A stretch of 10,198 nucleotides of DNA from JBNJEM01 sp051745935 (GCA_051745935.1 JBNJEM010000259.1:1-10198), one strand, 5' to 3'. Positions 1 to 6,051 are shown, counted from the first letter of the stretch. A program made the numbers and translations. Notes: a model not told the origin generated them from the letters alone.

Positions 1-32
1 TGGGCCCCGGTCCAATGTCGTGACGGACTTTT

Positions 33-102
33 ACAGCCCGTGACAAAACGTGGTTCCCGCTCCCAAAACTTCCCGACGCGAAAGGGAACCTGCCTGGTTT
101 TG

Positions 103-105
<3 letters not shown>
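33..105. repeat. Palindromic element E1, overlapping the ribF stop codon
   Basis: An outer stem pairs TGACAAAAC (41-49) with GTTTTGTCA (97-105), and an inner stem pairs GGTTCCC (52-58) with GGGAACC (84-90); both are perfect. The sequence from 25 to about 70 closely resembles 1053-1098, just upstream of ribF. The last three bases of the outer arm are the ribF stop codon read on the minus strand. The hairpin could act as a ribF 3' end structure or terminator, but no T-run follows it. It could equally be a dispersed repeat that landed at the gene end. Confidence 0.6.
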
Positions 106-1029
<924 letters not shown>

Positions 1030-1052
1030 GGCAGCGACAAATCGGAGCAAAA

Positions 1053-1128
1053 GGATTTACAGCCGGTAACAAAACGTCGTTCCCGTGTCCACCACTTCTT
1101 CATGGCGGCCCCTCCCACGGTTTTGTTA
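1053..1128. repeat. Palindromic element E2, upstream of ribF
   Basis: This is a diverged copy of the element at 33-105. The left part (GGATTTACAGCCGGTAACAA onwards) matches the first copy with few changes. The outer stem pairs TAACAAAAC (1067-1075) with GTTTTGTTA (1120-1128). An inner CCGTG (1083-1087) can pair with CACGG (1116-1120) in place of the GGTTCCC stem of the other copy. The G-C pair second from the base in E1 is an A-T pair here, so the stem is kept although the bases differ. It lies 38 bases or less upstream of the ribF start and would be in its leader. Confidence 0.55.
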
Positions 1129-1161
1129 GGGCGTTTCTAGGCGCGGTGCAACTCTATCAAC

Positions 1162-1246
1162 GGGAGCTTGCCAAACCATCCCGGTTTGGCTGACGGGCCT
1201 ACGTCAGGCGTTCTAGCCTGACAGCCGTGGATCTGGCAAGCCCCGG
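1162..1246. repeat. Cluster of overlapping hairpins between nnrD and ribF
   Basis: Three perfect hairpins follow each other: GCCAAACC (1170-1177) with GGTTTGGC (1183-1190), CTGACG (1190-1195) with CGTCAG (1202-1207), and GTCAGGC (1203-1209) with GCCTGAC (1216-1222). The last two share bases and are mutually exclusive. A longer pairing, GCTTGCC (1166-1172) with GGCAAGC (1235-1241), could close the whole region. A further GGCGTCAGCC lies at about 1264-1273. The stretch 1129-1355 has no convincing gene. The cluster may be a compound palindromic repeat, or may end the nnrD transcript before ribF; there is no T-run. Confidence 0.5.
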
Positions 1247-1355
1247 CAAAACGCTTTGTCAACCGGCGTCAGCCTGGAGAGCCTGAGATACATGGCCGCC
1301 AATCGCCCAACGTGTTACGGCAAACCAAACATTATGGAGATCAAACAGGCTGGGA

Positions 1356-2234
1356 TCAAGCTGGCGTGTCCCCGTGCTGCTGAACCTGCTGCCAGGCTTC
1401 TGGAAGCGCGTCGACGATGTCGCCCGCGGTCATCGACACCATGGACAACCGCCTGGCGGCACAATCGCCGGCTAGGCCGTGGACGTACACCCCCAAACGA
1501 GCGGCATCCCAGGGGGAGAGGCCCTGACAGAGTAACGCGGTAATGATTCCAGTCAATACGTCTCCCGCTCCGGCCGTCGCCATGCCCGGATTGCCGGTCT
1601 CGTTGCGCTGCCACTGCTGGCCGTCGGTGATCAGTGTCCGATGGCCCTTCAAGACCACCACGGCCCGGCGACTCGCCGCCAGTTCGATTGCAAGCCGCTC
1701 CCGGTCCGCGTCTCCCGCCGCTTTCGCCCCCGTCAAGCGGCCAAATTCTCCGGGATGAGGCGTGAGGATTCGAGGGCCTGCCGGCAAGGGGAGCCCTTCA
1801 GGGTGGTGCGATAAGGCGTTCAGTCCATCGGCATCGCAGACCATCGGAAGCGGAACCTCAACATACACCATGCGCACCACGCCGTCCAACTCCTCGCTGC
1901 GGCCGAGACCCGGACCACAGGCCACCGCCGTCATCTTGTCCGCCAGCTCCATGATTCGCTTTCCGGCGCCCCCCGCTAGCCGCCCCTCCCCATCACACGG
2001 CAAGGGGGTCGTCATGTAACAGGGGTCCAGTGAGGCGACCACCTCGAGACAACGGTCGGGGACGGCTAAGCTGACCAGGCCCGCACCACTGCGCAGCGTG
2101 CTCATTCCCGCCATCGCAATCGCGCCGGTCATGCCTCGCGAGCCGCCAATCAACAATGCGCGACCAAAATTGCCTTTGTGCGAGTTTTCCGCCCGCGGCG
2201 GTAGATTCGGAATACCATGGGTCTGCTCAGCCAT
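1356..2234 (-). CDS. nnrD: ADP-dependent (S)-NAD(P)H-hydrate dehydratase, stand-alone
   Basis: NnrD dehydrates the S form of hydrated NADH or NADPH back to the working cofactor, using ADP or ATP. The 292-residue protein shows the ribokinase-like fold landmarks of the family: KGNFGRALLIGGSRGMTGA (20-38), ACGPGLG (105-111), CDADGLNAL (133-141), LTPHPGEFGRL (157-167), VVVLKG (192-197) and GNPGMATAGAGDVLTG (214-229), where Asp225 is the expected catalytic base. The N-terminal epimerase (NnrE) domain found in many bacterial fusions is absent, so any epimerase would be encoded elsewhere. The ATG at 2234 is followed directly by family-like sequence; no good ribosome binding site precedes it. It is read in the same direction as ribF, but the 326-bp repeat-rich gap makes co-transcription uncertain. 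Confidence 0.95.
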   Translation of the reverse strand: MAEQTHGIPNLPPRAENSHKGNFGRALLIGGSRGMTGAIAMAGMSTLRSGAGLVSLAVPDRCLEVVASLDPCYMTTPLPCDGEGRLAGGAGKRIMELADKMTAVACGPGLGRSEELDGVVRMVYVEVPLPMVCDADGLNALSHHPEGLPLPAGPRILTPHPGEFGRLTGAKAAGDADRERLAIELAASRRAVVVLKGHRTLITDGQQWQRNETGNPGMATAGAGDVLTGIITALLCQGLSPWDAARLGVYVHGLAGDCAARRLSMVSMTAGDIVDALPEAWQQVQQHGDTPA

Positions 2235-2265
2235 TGCAGTATTGTTTTACCCTTAAAGCCTGTTA

Positions 2266-2308
2266 CGGACTTGTCGCACGCGGGGCCGTGTGAGACAACG
2301 AGTGTCCG
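2266..2308 (-). promoter_or_regulatory. Long stem-loop in the nnrD leader
   Basis: The stem is interrupted but long: CGGAC (2266-2270) with GTCCG (2304-2308), TTGTC (2271-2275) with GACAA (2294-2298), and CACG (2277-2280) with CGTG (2287-2290) around a CGGGGC loop. It lies 31 to 74 bases upstream of the nnrD ATG, so it would be in the 5' leader if transcription starts further upstream. No T-run follows on the minus strand, so it is not a typical intrinsic terminator. A role in leader control or RNA stability is only a suggestion. Confidence 0.4.
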
Positions 2309-2435
2309 ATTCTGGTTCGATTCCGGTTCCCTCCTTGGGTGAATCGATGCGTGGTTTTCGATTCCGGGGCACGGCCCGGCCAATGAGGGGGCACCGGCCC
2401 TTTACCCGTTGCGACCCGCTGTCGCCAGTCAGGGA

Positions 2436-2463
2436 ATCTTACCGTGTTTCGTGGGATTCACAA
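2436..2463 (-). promoter_or_regulatory. Candidate sigma70-type promoter for nnrD
   Basis: On the minus strand TTGTGA (2463-2458) and TAAGAT (2441-2436) are separated by 16 bases; each matches the consensus at four of six positions. A start about 7 bases downstream would give a leader of roughly 195 bases that includes the stem-loop at 2266-2308. The score is modest and such pairs arise by chance. Confidence 0.25.
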
Positions 2464-2471
2464 GTGTCGGC

Positions 2472-2606
2472 CTAGGAAGCCTCGGCTATCTCGAGCGCGG
2501 AAACGGGGTGGGGCGTCAGCTGATAAAAACTGGTTGCTGGGCGGTGACTATTATCCCGGTCGCGGATGACGTAACCGTTCACGGGCAAGAGACCGATACC
2601 TGCGGA
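2472..2606 (-). other. Short open stretch, possible coding remnant or repeat
   Basis: One minus-strand frame stays open and reads like protein, with the segment LPVNGYVIRDRDNSHRPATS and an end EIAEAS before a TAG at 2472-2474. Its third positions look coding-like. There is no ATG; the only initiator candidates are TTG or GTG near 2582. I recognise no family. It may be the end of a decayed gene or part of a dispersed repeat, because the strongly palindromic element at 2657-2770 lies just upstream on the same strand. The remainder of 2235-2650 holds only the leader hairpin, a weak promoter candidate and an 11-bp direct repeat, TTCGATTCCGG, at 2316-2326 and 2357-2367. Confidence 0.2.
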
Positions 2607-2656
2607 CGTTCGCAGTTCCGTTGCACATTTTGAAAAAGGGCTTTGCCGGGTGCAAA

Positions 2657-2770
2657 TGCCACGGGCTTGTCCCGTGGTCGGTTACGTTCCACGCTACCGA
2701 CGGCCAGGAGTAGTGTTTCTGGCCAGTTTGTAGCGGCGAACGTGAACCACCACGGGACAAGCCCGTGGCA
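2657..2770. repeat. 114-nt palindromic element (MITE-like or REP-like)
   Basis: The 22-base ends (2657-2678 and 2749-2770) are perfect inverted copies. Each end is itself a hairpin, CCACGGG with CCCGTGG around a 5-base loop. The arms continue inward with imperfect complementarity: GGTTACGTTCCACGCTAC (2680-2697) against the reverse complement of GTAGCGGCGAACGTGAACC (2730-2748). The centre has another hairpin, GGCCAG (2702-2707) with CTGGCC (2719-2724). The element can therefore fold end to end. It has no gene and no obvious target-site duplication. The same design is seen at 5677-5821, although the sequences differ. Confidence 0.7.
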
Positions 2771-2821
2771 TCCATGTGGGCTCCTGTGTCCAGGCCGTAT
2801 GGCGGCACCCGTGAACGGCTA

Positions 2822-2912
2822 CCGGATGACTTTGTCCGCCGCGAGTCCGACCAACGGGAGGACGGCTTGCGTCGGGCAGCGTTCCACCTGGACAAATTCG
2901 ACCGCTTGAAGT
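2822..2912 (+). repeat. Repeat copy A, downstream of the HEAT lipoprotein gene
   Basis: The 38 bases at 2835-2872 are an exact inverted copy of 3966-4003. Weaker similarity extends on both sides, giving about 80 percent identity over roughly 80-90 bases by eye. In one frame both copies read RRESDQREDGLR followed by AAFH and RLK. The differences between copies are spread over codon positions and similarity stops abruptly at about 2912, so I read it as a DNA repeat or a fragment of a lost gene rather than a live gene. Confidence 0.55.
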
Positions 2913-3011
2913 TTATTCCATTGCGTTTTGTTCCGCTCGCGGCACGATTGTTGGGATCAGGGCGGAACCTTGCGCGCAAGATAAGGGCAGATCACGCGTT
3001 TGGAATTCCGG

Positions 3012-3716
3012 TTAGTACAACAGTTCCCGTAATCGTTGCGCGACGGACGGAGAATGCTCGGGGCCGGGATCCTGTCCTTGAGCGAACCGCTGCCATGCTT
3101 GAAGATCGTTCCCGTAATCTTTGCCACTGGCTTCCCGCAGCGATTCGATGGCCTGGTATTGTAACGCGGGGTCCGGATCTTGAAGGGCCAGGCCCAGAGC
3201 CTGGTAGGCGGTCGGGTCCTCGAATCGCCGCAGCTCGCGGGCGGCGGCAATTCGCACGTCAAGATCCGTGTCCGTGCCCAGCGTTTCAGCTAACCGTTGC
3301 AGTGCCTCTTCGCTCCCTCGCGCCCCCCAGGCCGCGCATGCCGTCTTCCGGACCTTGGCGTCCGCGTCCGTGAGCGCGACGCGAAGCCCCTCGTTCGCTT
3401 CGGGAACCGTGAATTCACCGAGGGCTTTGACTGCGGCGGCACGCAGCAACGGATTGTCGTTCTGTTCCAGGATGTACGTGAGTTCTCCGCTCCAATGACG
3501 CTGTCGCGCGGCCGAGAGATAAGCGGCGGATTCGCGCAACGCTTCGACCTCGGCCAGTTGCCGATGGAGCGTGGGTTCGTACATCTCGTCCGCTTCCCAC
3601 TCCTGACGTAGCTTCGGATTGAGCGACATGATGTAAGGCACCGGGCCCTCGGCACATCCACCCAAGATGGCCAGAAGTGCTAGCGGATACAGTCGGGCGA
3701 AATCGAGTCCGTACAT
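3012..3716 (-). CDS. HEAT-repeat lipoprotein of unknown function
   Basis: The 234-residue product starts with a short lipoprotein signal: a hydrophobic run (residues 9-18) leads to the lipobox LGGC, making Cys21 the lipidated residue. Arg8 is the only basic residue before it. Residues 31-70 are charged and helical. From about 77 to 197 there are three to four HEAT/PBS-lyase-type helical pairs, recognisable from lines such as NPLLRAAAVKALGEF (88-102), DAKVRKTACAAWGARG (119-134) and DLDVRIAAARELRRF (151-165). Such repeats bind other proteins, so the likely role is a scaffold at the cell envelope; the partner cannot be told. The ATG at 3716 has no strong ribosome binding site. The gene stands alone between inverted copies of a ~90-bp repeat (2822-2912 and about 3926-4020). 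Confidence 0.85.
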   Translation of the reverse strand: MYGLDFARLYPLALLAILGGCAEGPVPYIMSLNPKLRQEWEADEMYEPTLHRQLAEVEALRESAAYLSAARQRHWSGELTYILEQNDNPLLRAAAVKALGEFTVPEANEGLRVALTDADAKVRKTACAAWGARGSEEALQRLAETLGTDTDLDVRIAAARELRRFEDPTAYQALGLALQDPDPALQYQAIESLREASGKDYGNDLQAWQRFAQGQDPGPEHSPSVAQRLRELLY

Positions 3717-3762
3717 AAGTTCAAGCCACTTTCAATCGGAATAGACCGCGGATCACGACAAG

Positions 3763-3776
3763 ATCTCCAGAGAGAT
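3763..3776 (-). other. Small hairpin in the HEAT-gene leader
   Basis: ATCTC (3763-3767) pairs with GAGAT (3772-3776) around a 4-base loop. It lies about 47-60 bases upstream of the start codon and just downstream of the proposed promoter, so it would be near the 5' end of the transcript. Confidence 0.3.
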
Positions 3777-3788
3777 GTGGGGCGGCGG

Positions 3789-3817
3789 ACTATAGCAGAA
3801 CAAACTCGCGGTGGCCA
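3789..3817 (-). promoter_or_regulatory. Probable promoter of the HEAT-repeat lipoprotein gene
   Basis: On the minus strand an extended -10 site, TGCTATAGT (3797-3789), has TGGCCA 17 bases upstream of its hexamer, a four-of-six match to a -35 box. The inferred start at about 3782 would leave a leader of some 66 bases. It is the best promoter-like site I found in the window. It sits in the same gene-free stretch as repeat copy B. Confidence 0.45.
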
Positions 3818-3925
3818 GGGCGTTTTCGGCGGTCGATTCGCCGCCATTCGCCGCGCCAACCAGAGGCATGAACACGGTAAAGAACTCTTTTCCCCGTCTC
3901 GCCAGATTCGCGACCGCCAGATTAT

Positions 3926-4020
3926 CTTTCAGGCGGTTGGATTGTTCCGGGTGGAAAGCTGCACCACGCAAGCCGTCCTCCCGTTGGTCGGACTCGCGGC
4001 GGAGACAGTCATTCGCGACC
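3926..4020 (-). repeat. Repeat copy B, upstream of the HEAT lipoprotein gene
   Basis: This is the inverted partner of the sequence at 2822-2912, with 3966-4003 identical base for base. On the minus strand an open frame runs from about 4046 to 3753 through this copy and on toward the HEAT-gene promoter, again reading RRESDQREDGLR near its start. The continued open frame (about 97 codons) is longer than in copy A, so this may be the fuller version. I do not recognise a protein family in it and do not call a gene. Confidence 0.5.
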
Positions 4021-4058
4021 GGTATGGAAGGCCTGACCGACGCCAACCAGCTAAACCG

Positions 4059-4265
4059 TTACCGAAATACAAAGGTGGCCTCAATTGTAACCCCATCCAC
4101 CAGCGCGGCCGGGGTGGCTGCAACCAGCGGGGGGGCAATCGCTGGGTCGAGCAAACCCTCCGAATCCAGGCGGACTGGGCCACGAAACGGCGGCATTGAC
4201 TCAAAAACCTGAACAAACCCGGGTTTGCCACCCAGAAATCCTGTTGTGAGATCCACTTTCGGCAA
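4059..4265 (-). other. Short open frame, uncertain small protein or gene remnant
   Basis: A frame of up to 68 codons from a TTG at 4265 ends with TAA at 4059. It reads plausibly as protein, with VDLTTGFLGG near the start and DGVTIEATFVFR at the end, which has the alternating pattern of a terminal beta strand. In-frame sense codons extend upstream only to a TAG at about 4295. There is no ATG until residue 24 and no ribosome binding site next to the TTG. It could be the C-terminal stub of a decayed gene. No homology can be claimed. Confidence 0.2.
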
Positions 4266-4617
4266 AATGTTTTCCCAAACGCGAACGGCTTGCTATGATA
4301 GCTCCTGTTGAACAGGCGTGATAACATTCGGTGCTCCAACCGCTTACGCCGGCTTTGTTTGCCCTCGTGTTTCCTTTATTACTTGTGGGAAGTCCAAGTG
4401 TGGGTATTAGGTAAATCGCGCAAGATTGAATATCCTCGGTGACGAAACTACCAAGAATCAGCAGCCTTAGCCGAATGAATCGATAGACAAGGCAATGGCC
4501 AATCCAGTGAATCCAGGCCCGTCGGGGGTTCGGCCGCGCCATCATGTTCTGATTTGTTTCCTAATTCCACATCGCGCGAACTCATGAGGCGATCCTTGCG
4601 TCCAATGATTACGGAGC
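4266..4617. other. Gene-free stretch before the small plus-strand gene
   Basis: I see no gene here: the open frames are short and read like noise. Two small signals stand out. TGCTATGAT (4291-4299, plus strand) has the shape of an extended -10 box without a convincing -35, about 410 bases before the next plus-strand gene. CCTGT (4304-4308) pairs with ACAGG (4312-4316) in a small hairpin right after it. Neither is enough to define a transcript. Confidence 0.3.
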
Positions 4618-4694
4618 ATGGAGCCGACGAACCGCGGCGCACAGGACGTTTCGCCGCACCGATGTCGCAGGGAGAAGCGACGGGTTTACAGATT

Positions 4695-4699
4695 GGAGG
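4695..4699 (+). promoter_or_regulatory. Ribosome binding site GGAGG of the 66-residue gene
   Basis: GGAGG stands 8 bases before the ATG at 4708. It is the clearest Shine-Dalgarno site in the window and decides the start, because the same frame is open 30 codons further upstream to an ATG at 4618 with nothing comparable before it. Confidence 0.75.
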
Positions 4700-4707
4700 C
4701 AGTGGCG

Positions 4708-4908
4708 ATGGCTAACGAACCCGTCTCTCAGGTCCGACTCGTCCTTGGTAACCATGAAGGCATGGGCCGTATCACGGTGGAGTTGGAGCCATTTTTTGAA
4801 TTCAGCTTCTGGATGGCGGAAGAACTTCAAGATTTGGTCGCCGCGAACAAGCACTTCGCTCAGCCGCCGGAATCACGGCAGCCGCGCGCGCTCCGGCGGG
4901 TTGATTGA
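4708..4908 (+). CDS. Small conserved-looking hypothetical protein, 66 residues
   Basis: The protein begins MANEPVSQVRLVLG and has a compact core, GRITVELEPFFEFSFWMAEE (residues 20-39), followed by LQDLVA (40-45) and a basic, proline-rich tail. The core suggests one or two beta strands then a helix. No cysteine, signal peptide or membrane segment is visible, so it is likely cytoplasmic. I have a faint recollection of similar short planctomycete proteins with the ELEPFFEFSFW core, but cannot name a function. The perfect GGAGG eight bases before the ATG supports this start over the upstream ATG at 4618. A hairpin beginning at the stop codon suggests a single-gene transcript. The zinc-ribbon gene begins 157 bases further on, on the same strand. 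Confidence 0.75.
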   Translation: MANEPVSQVRLVLGNHEGMGRITVELEPFFEFSFWMAEELQDLVAANKHFAQPPESRQPRALRRVD

Positions 4909-4952
4909 TTGGTCGCTGTCCCCTGGCGCGAATCGGGCCAGGGATCGATCAA
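4905..4952 (+). terminator. Probable terminator hairpin of the 66-residue gene
   Basis: CCCTGGC (4921-4927) pairs perfectly with GCCAGGG (4937-4943). An outer helix, TTGATTGGT (4905-4913) with ATCGATCAA (4944-4952), adds nine pairs including two G-T, leaving a 7-base bulge on the left side. The structure begins inside the stop codon. It is followed by AACATAAATC rather than a T-run, so termination would be Rho-dependent or the hairpin may protect the 3' end. Confidence 0.5.
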
Positions 4953-5034
4953 CATAAATCCATCACGAGAGGTCATCTTGCAGCTCGCCCCATCCAAAAG
5001 TCACATGGGTAGTTCCTCGGTCACGTGTGATCGG

Positions 5035-5060
5035 GTGGAGTAGACAGTGGAGTAGACAGT
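5035..5060 (+). repeat. 12-bp tandem duplication carrying the ribosome binding site
   Basis: GTGGAGTAGACA occurs twice in a row (5035-5046 and 5047-5058), followed by GT. Each copy carries a GGAG. The second GGAG (5049-5052) is 13 bases before the ATG at 5066, longer than ideal, and the first is 25 bases away. The duplication probably arose by slippage and may influence translation of the zinc-ribbon gene. Confidence 0.7.
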
Positions 5061-5065
5061 TGCCG

Positions 5066-5473
5066 ATGAGCGAAGATCGGGTTTGGAAAAACTGGCCGAC
5101 GTGTCGGCAGTGCGGTCGGCGGCGGCAGACAATTTGTCCGACCTGCGGCGTGGCCGGAAACCAGTTCTTGTTGGCCGAGTACCAGGTGCCCGGAGCACCG
5201 CGACGCGACACTCGAAACCGGCAGCACGAGGACTCGCCATCATCGGAACCAGCGTCCTCCGTGTTGCTGCTCTGCCCCCGCTGTGACGAAGCCTTTTCGC
5301 CGCGGTTCTACCGCCTTTGCCCAGCCTGTGGAGGTGATGCCGGCGAGGGGATCAGGGCGAACGAAGGGACGCGGGAGCCGCTGTCCAATCGCGTGCTGCT
5401 GGTCATTTACGGGCTGGTGGGTTTGACCACGTTGATACTGCTCTACTTCTGGTTCCTGTTCCAGCACGCATGA
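5066..5473 (+). CDS. Tail-anchored protein with two zinc ribbons
   Basis: The 135-residue protein has two zinc-binding modules built of CxxC pairs: Cys13/Cys16 with Cys24/Cys27 (TCRQCG and ICPTCG), and Cys70/Cys73 with Cys85/Cys88 (LCPRCD and LCPACGG). A polar, probably flexible linker (about 41-65) joins them. Residues 110-132 form one strongly hydrophobic helix ending three residues from the C-terminus, so the zinc ribbons probably face the cytoplasm, held at the inner membrane. Cysteines of this kind bind structural zinc; a link to nucleic acids or protein contacts is possible but not shown. I chose the ATG at 5066 over one at 5027 because it follows the GGAG duplication and begins with polar residues. 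I recognise no named family. Confidence 0.75.
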   Translation: MSEDRVWKNWPTCRQCGRRRQTICPTCGVAGNQFLLAEYQVPGAPRRDTRNRQHEDSPSSEPASSVLLLCPRCDEAFSPRFYRLCPACGGDAGEGIRANEGTREPLSNRVLLVIYGLVGLTTLILLYFWFLFQHA

Positions 5474-5535
5474 TGCGAGGGCGCCTGGCCTAATGAAAAG
5501 CTGTCCGATGCAAGCCGTCCTTGATTTTCGTAACC

Positions 5536-5603
5536 CCGGAGGGCACGGAAACCGGAGGGCACGGAAAGAACATCGAATATCGAGCAAGGAATATCGAACG
5601 ATG
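5536..5603. repeat. Tandem 16-bp repeat followed by ATCGAATATCGA-type repeat
   Basis: CCGGAGGGCACGGAAA is present twice in tandem (5536-5551 and 5552-5567). Directly after it GAATATCGA occurs twice (5575-5583 and 5589-5597), framed by CATCG (5571-5575) and CGATG (5599-5603). On the minus strand this reads as the pseudo-peptide VRYSLLDIRCSF, a pattern I recall as a recurrent intergenic repeat in planctomycetes and Verrucomicrobia. It has no gene of its own. Confidence 0.6.
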
Positions 5604-5676
5604 AAGTTAGGCAGAACACTGATCAACACGGGGGAACTATGATCGCTCTCAACCCCAACGTTCCAAAAAGGAATGC

Positions 5677-5821
5677 GTAGGACGGGTCTCCAGGCCCGTC
5701 TATCACAGTGGAAAATGGTCATCTTTCGGATGTTTGCAGACTTCACGTTTCGTGAACTTTGCAGACAGTGAATCAAAGTCGGTTTCGCACGCCAACAGAC
5801 GGGCCTGGAGACCCGTCCTAC
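5677..5821. repeat. 145-nt element with perfect 25-bp inverted ends
   Basis: The ends 5677-5701 (beginning GTAGGACGGGTCTCC) and 5797-5821 are perfect inverted copies, and each end contains its own short palindrome, GACGGG with CCCGTC. The 95-base interior has a second layer: a perfect hairpin, TTCACG (5742-5747) with CGTGAA (5751-5756), flanked by the direct repeat TTTGCAGAC (5733-5741 and 5758-5766). There is no gene inside and no clear target-site duplication. The architecture is that of a non-autonomous palindromic element and parallels 2657-2770. Confidence 0.7.
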
Positions 5822-5828
5822 TTCAATC

Positions 5829-5893
5829 GTTATGCAACTGCAGGGTCAAGTCTGTGTCCTCCGTGGTTGAAGCGGGCCCCGCCGTTGCATAAC
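5829..5893. repeat. 65-nt inverted repeat with 10-bp arms
   Basis: GTTATGCAAC (5829-5838) and GTTGCATAAC (5884-5893) are perfect inverted copies. The interior carries GCGGG/CCCGC (about 5872-5882). The element lies eight bases after the 145-nt element, so the two may belong together. Further right are CGGGC (5897-5901) with GCCCG (5908-5912) and GTGT..CGC with GCG..ACAC (5936-5959). Confidence 0.5.
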
Positions 5894-5963
5894 ACGCGGG
5901 CGGAAAAGCCCGTTCAACGTTGCCCGTCGAAGAGCGTGTGACGCTATGAAATGCGACACTCAG

Positions 5964-5991
5964 GAGAATTGCATTCTCGGATTCATGCAAT
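5964..5991 (-). terminator. Hairpins downstream of ppk, possible transcript end
   Basis: GAGAAT (5964-5969) pairs with ATTCTC (5973-5978) around TGC, and alternatively ATTGCAT (5968-5974) pairs with ATGCAAT (5985-5991); the two exclude each other. They lie about 60-90 bases past the ppk stop on the minus strand. No T-run follows, so the call as a terminator is weak. Confidence 0.3.
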
Positions 5992-6051
5992 GCTGGGGTT
6001 CATGCTTTCGGGGGCGCGAAGAATCATCACCGCCCGGAGGCCGTGGCGCGG

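Noticed and set aside
2311..2337. A tRNA T-arm-like sequence, TCTGGTTCGATTCCGGT followed by TCCCTCC
   Set aside because: No matching 5' acceptor strand (GGAGGGA) and no D or anticodon arm in the 60-70 bases upstream, so it is not a tRNA.
2643..2909. Plus-strand frame with ATGLSRG and SVSGQFVAANV
   Set aside because: It runs through both arms of the 114-nt palindrome and into repeat copy A; the peptide simply translates repeat DNA.
2765..3373. 202-codon plus-strand frame
   Set aside because: Most of it is antisense to the HEAT lipoprotein gene, which has a lipobox and clear repeats; the rest is repeat copy A.
4201..4545. 114-codon minus-strand frame
   Set aside because: Amino-acid composition looks random and it overlaps the more protein-like frame at 4059-4265; no start signal.
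5020..5030. Palindrome TCACGTGTGA as a possible operator
   Set aside because: Ten bases with no second copy nearby; too short to support a site.
5240..5776. 178-codon minus-strand frame with RYSLLDIRCSF
   Set aside because: It crosses the zinc-ribbon gene in antisense, then the 16-bp tandem repeat and the 145-nt element; no family features.
5677..5821. Reading the inverted repeat as a CRISPR-like array
   Set aside because: Only two copies, in opposite orientation, with no regular spacers and no cas genes.
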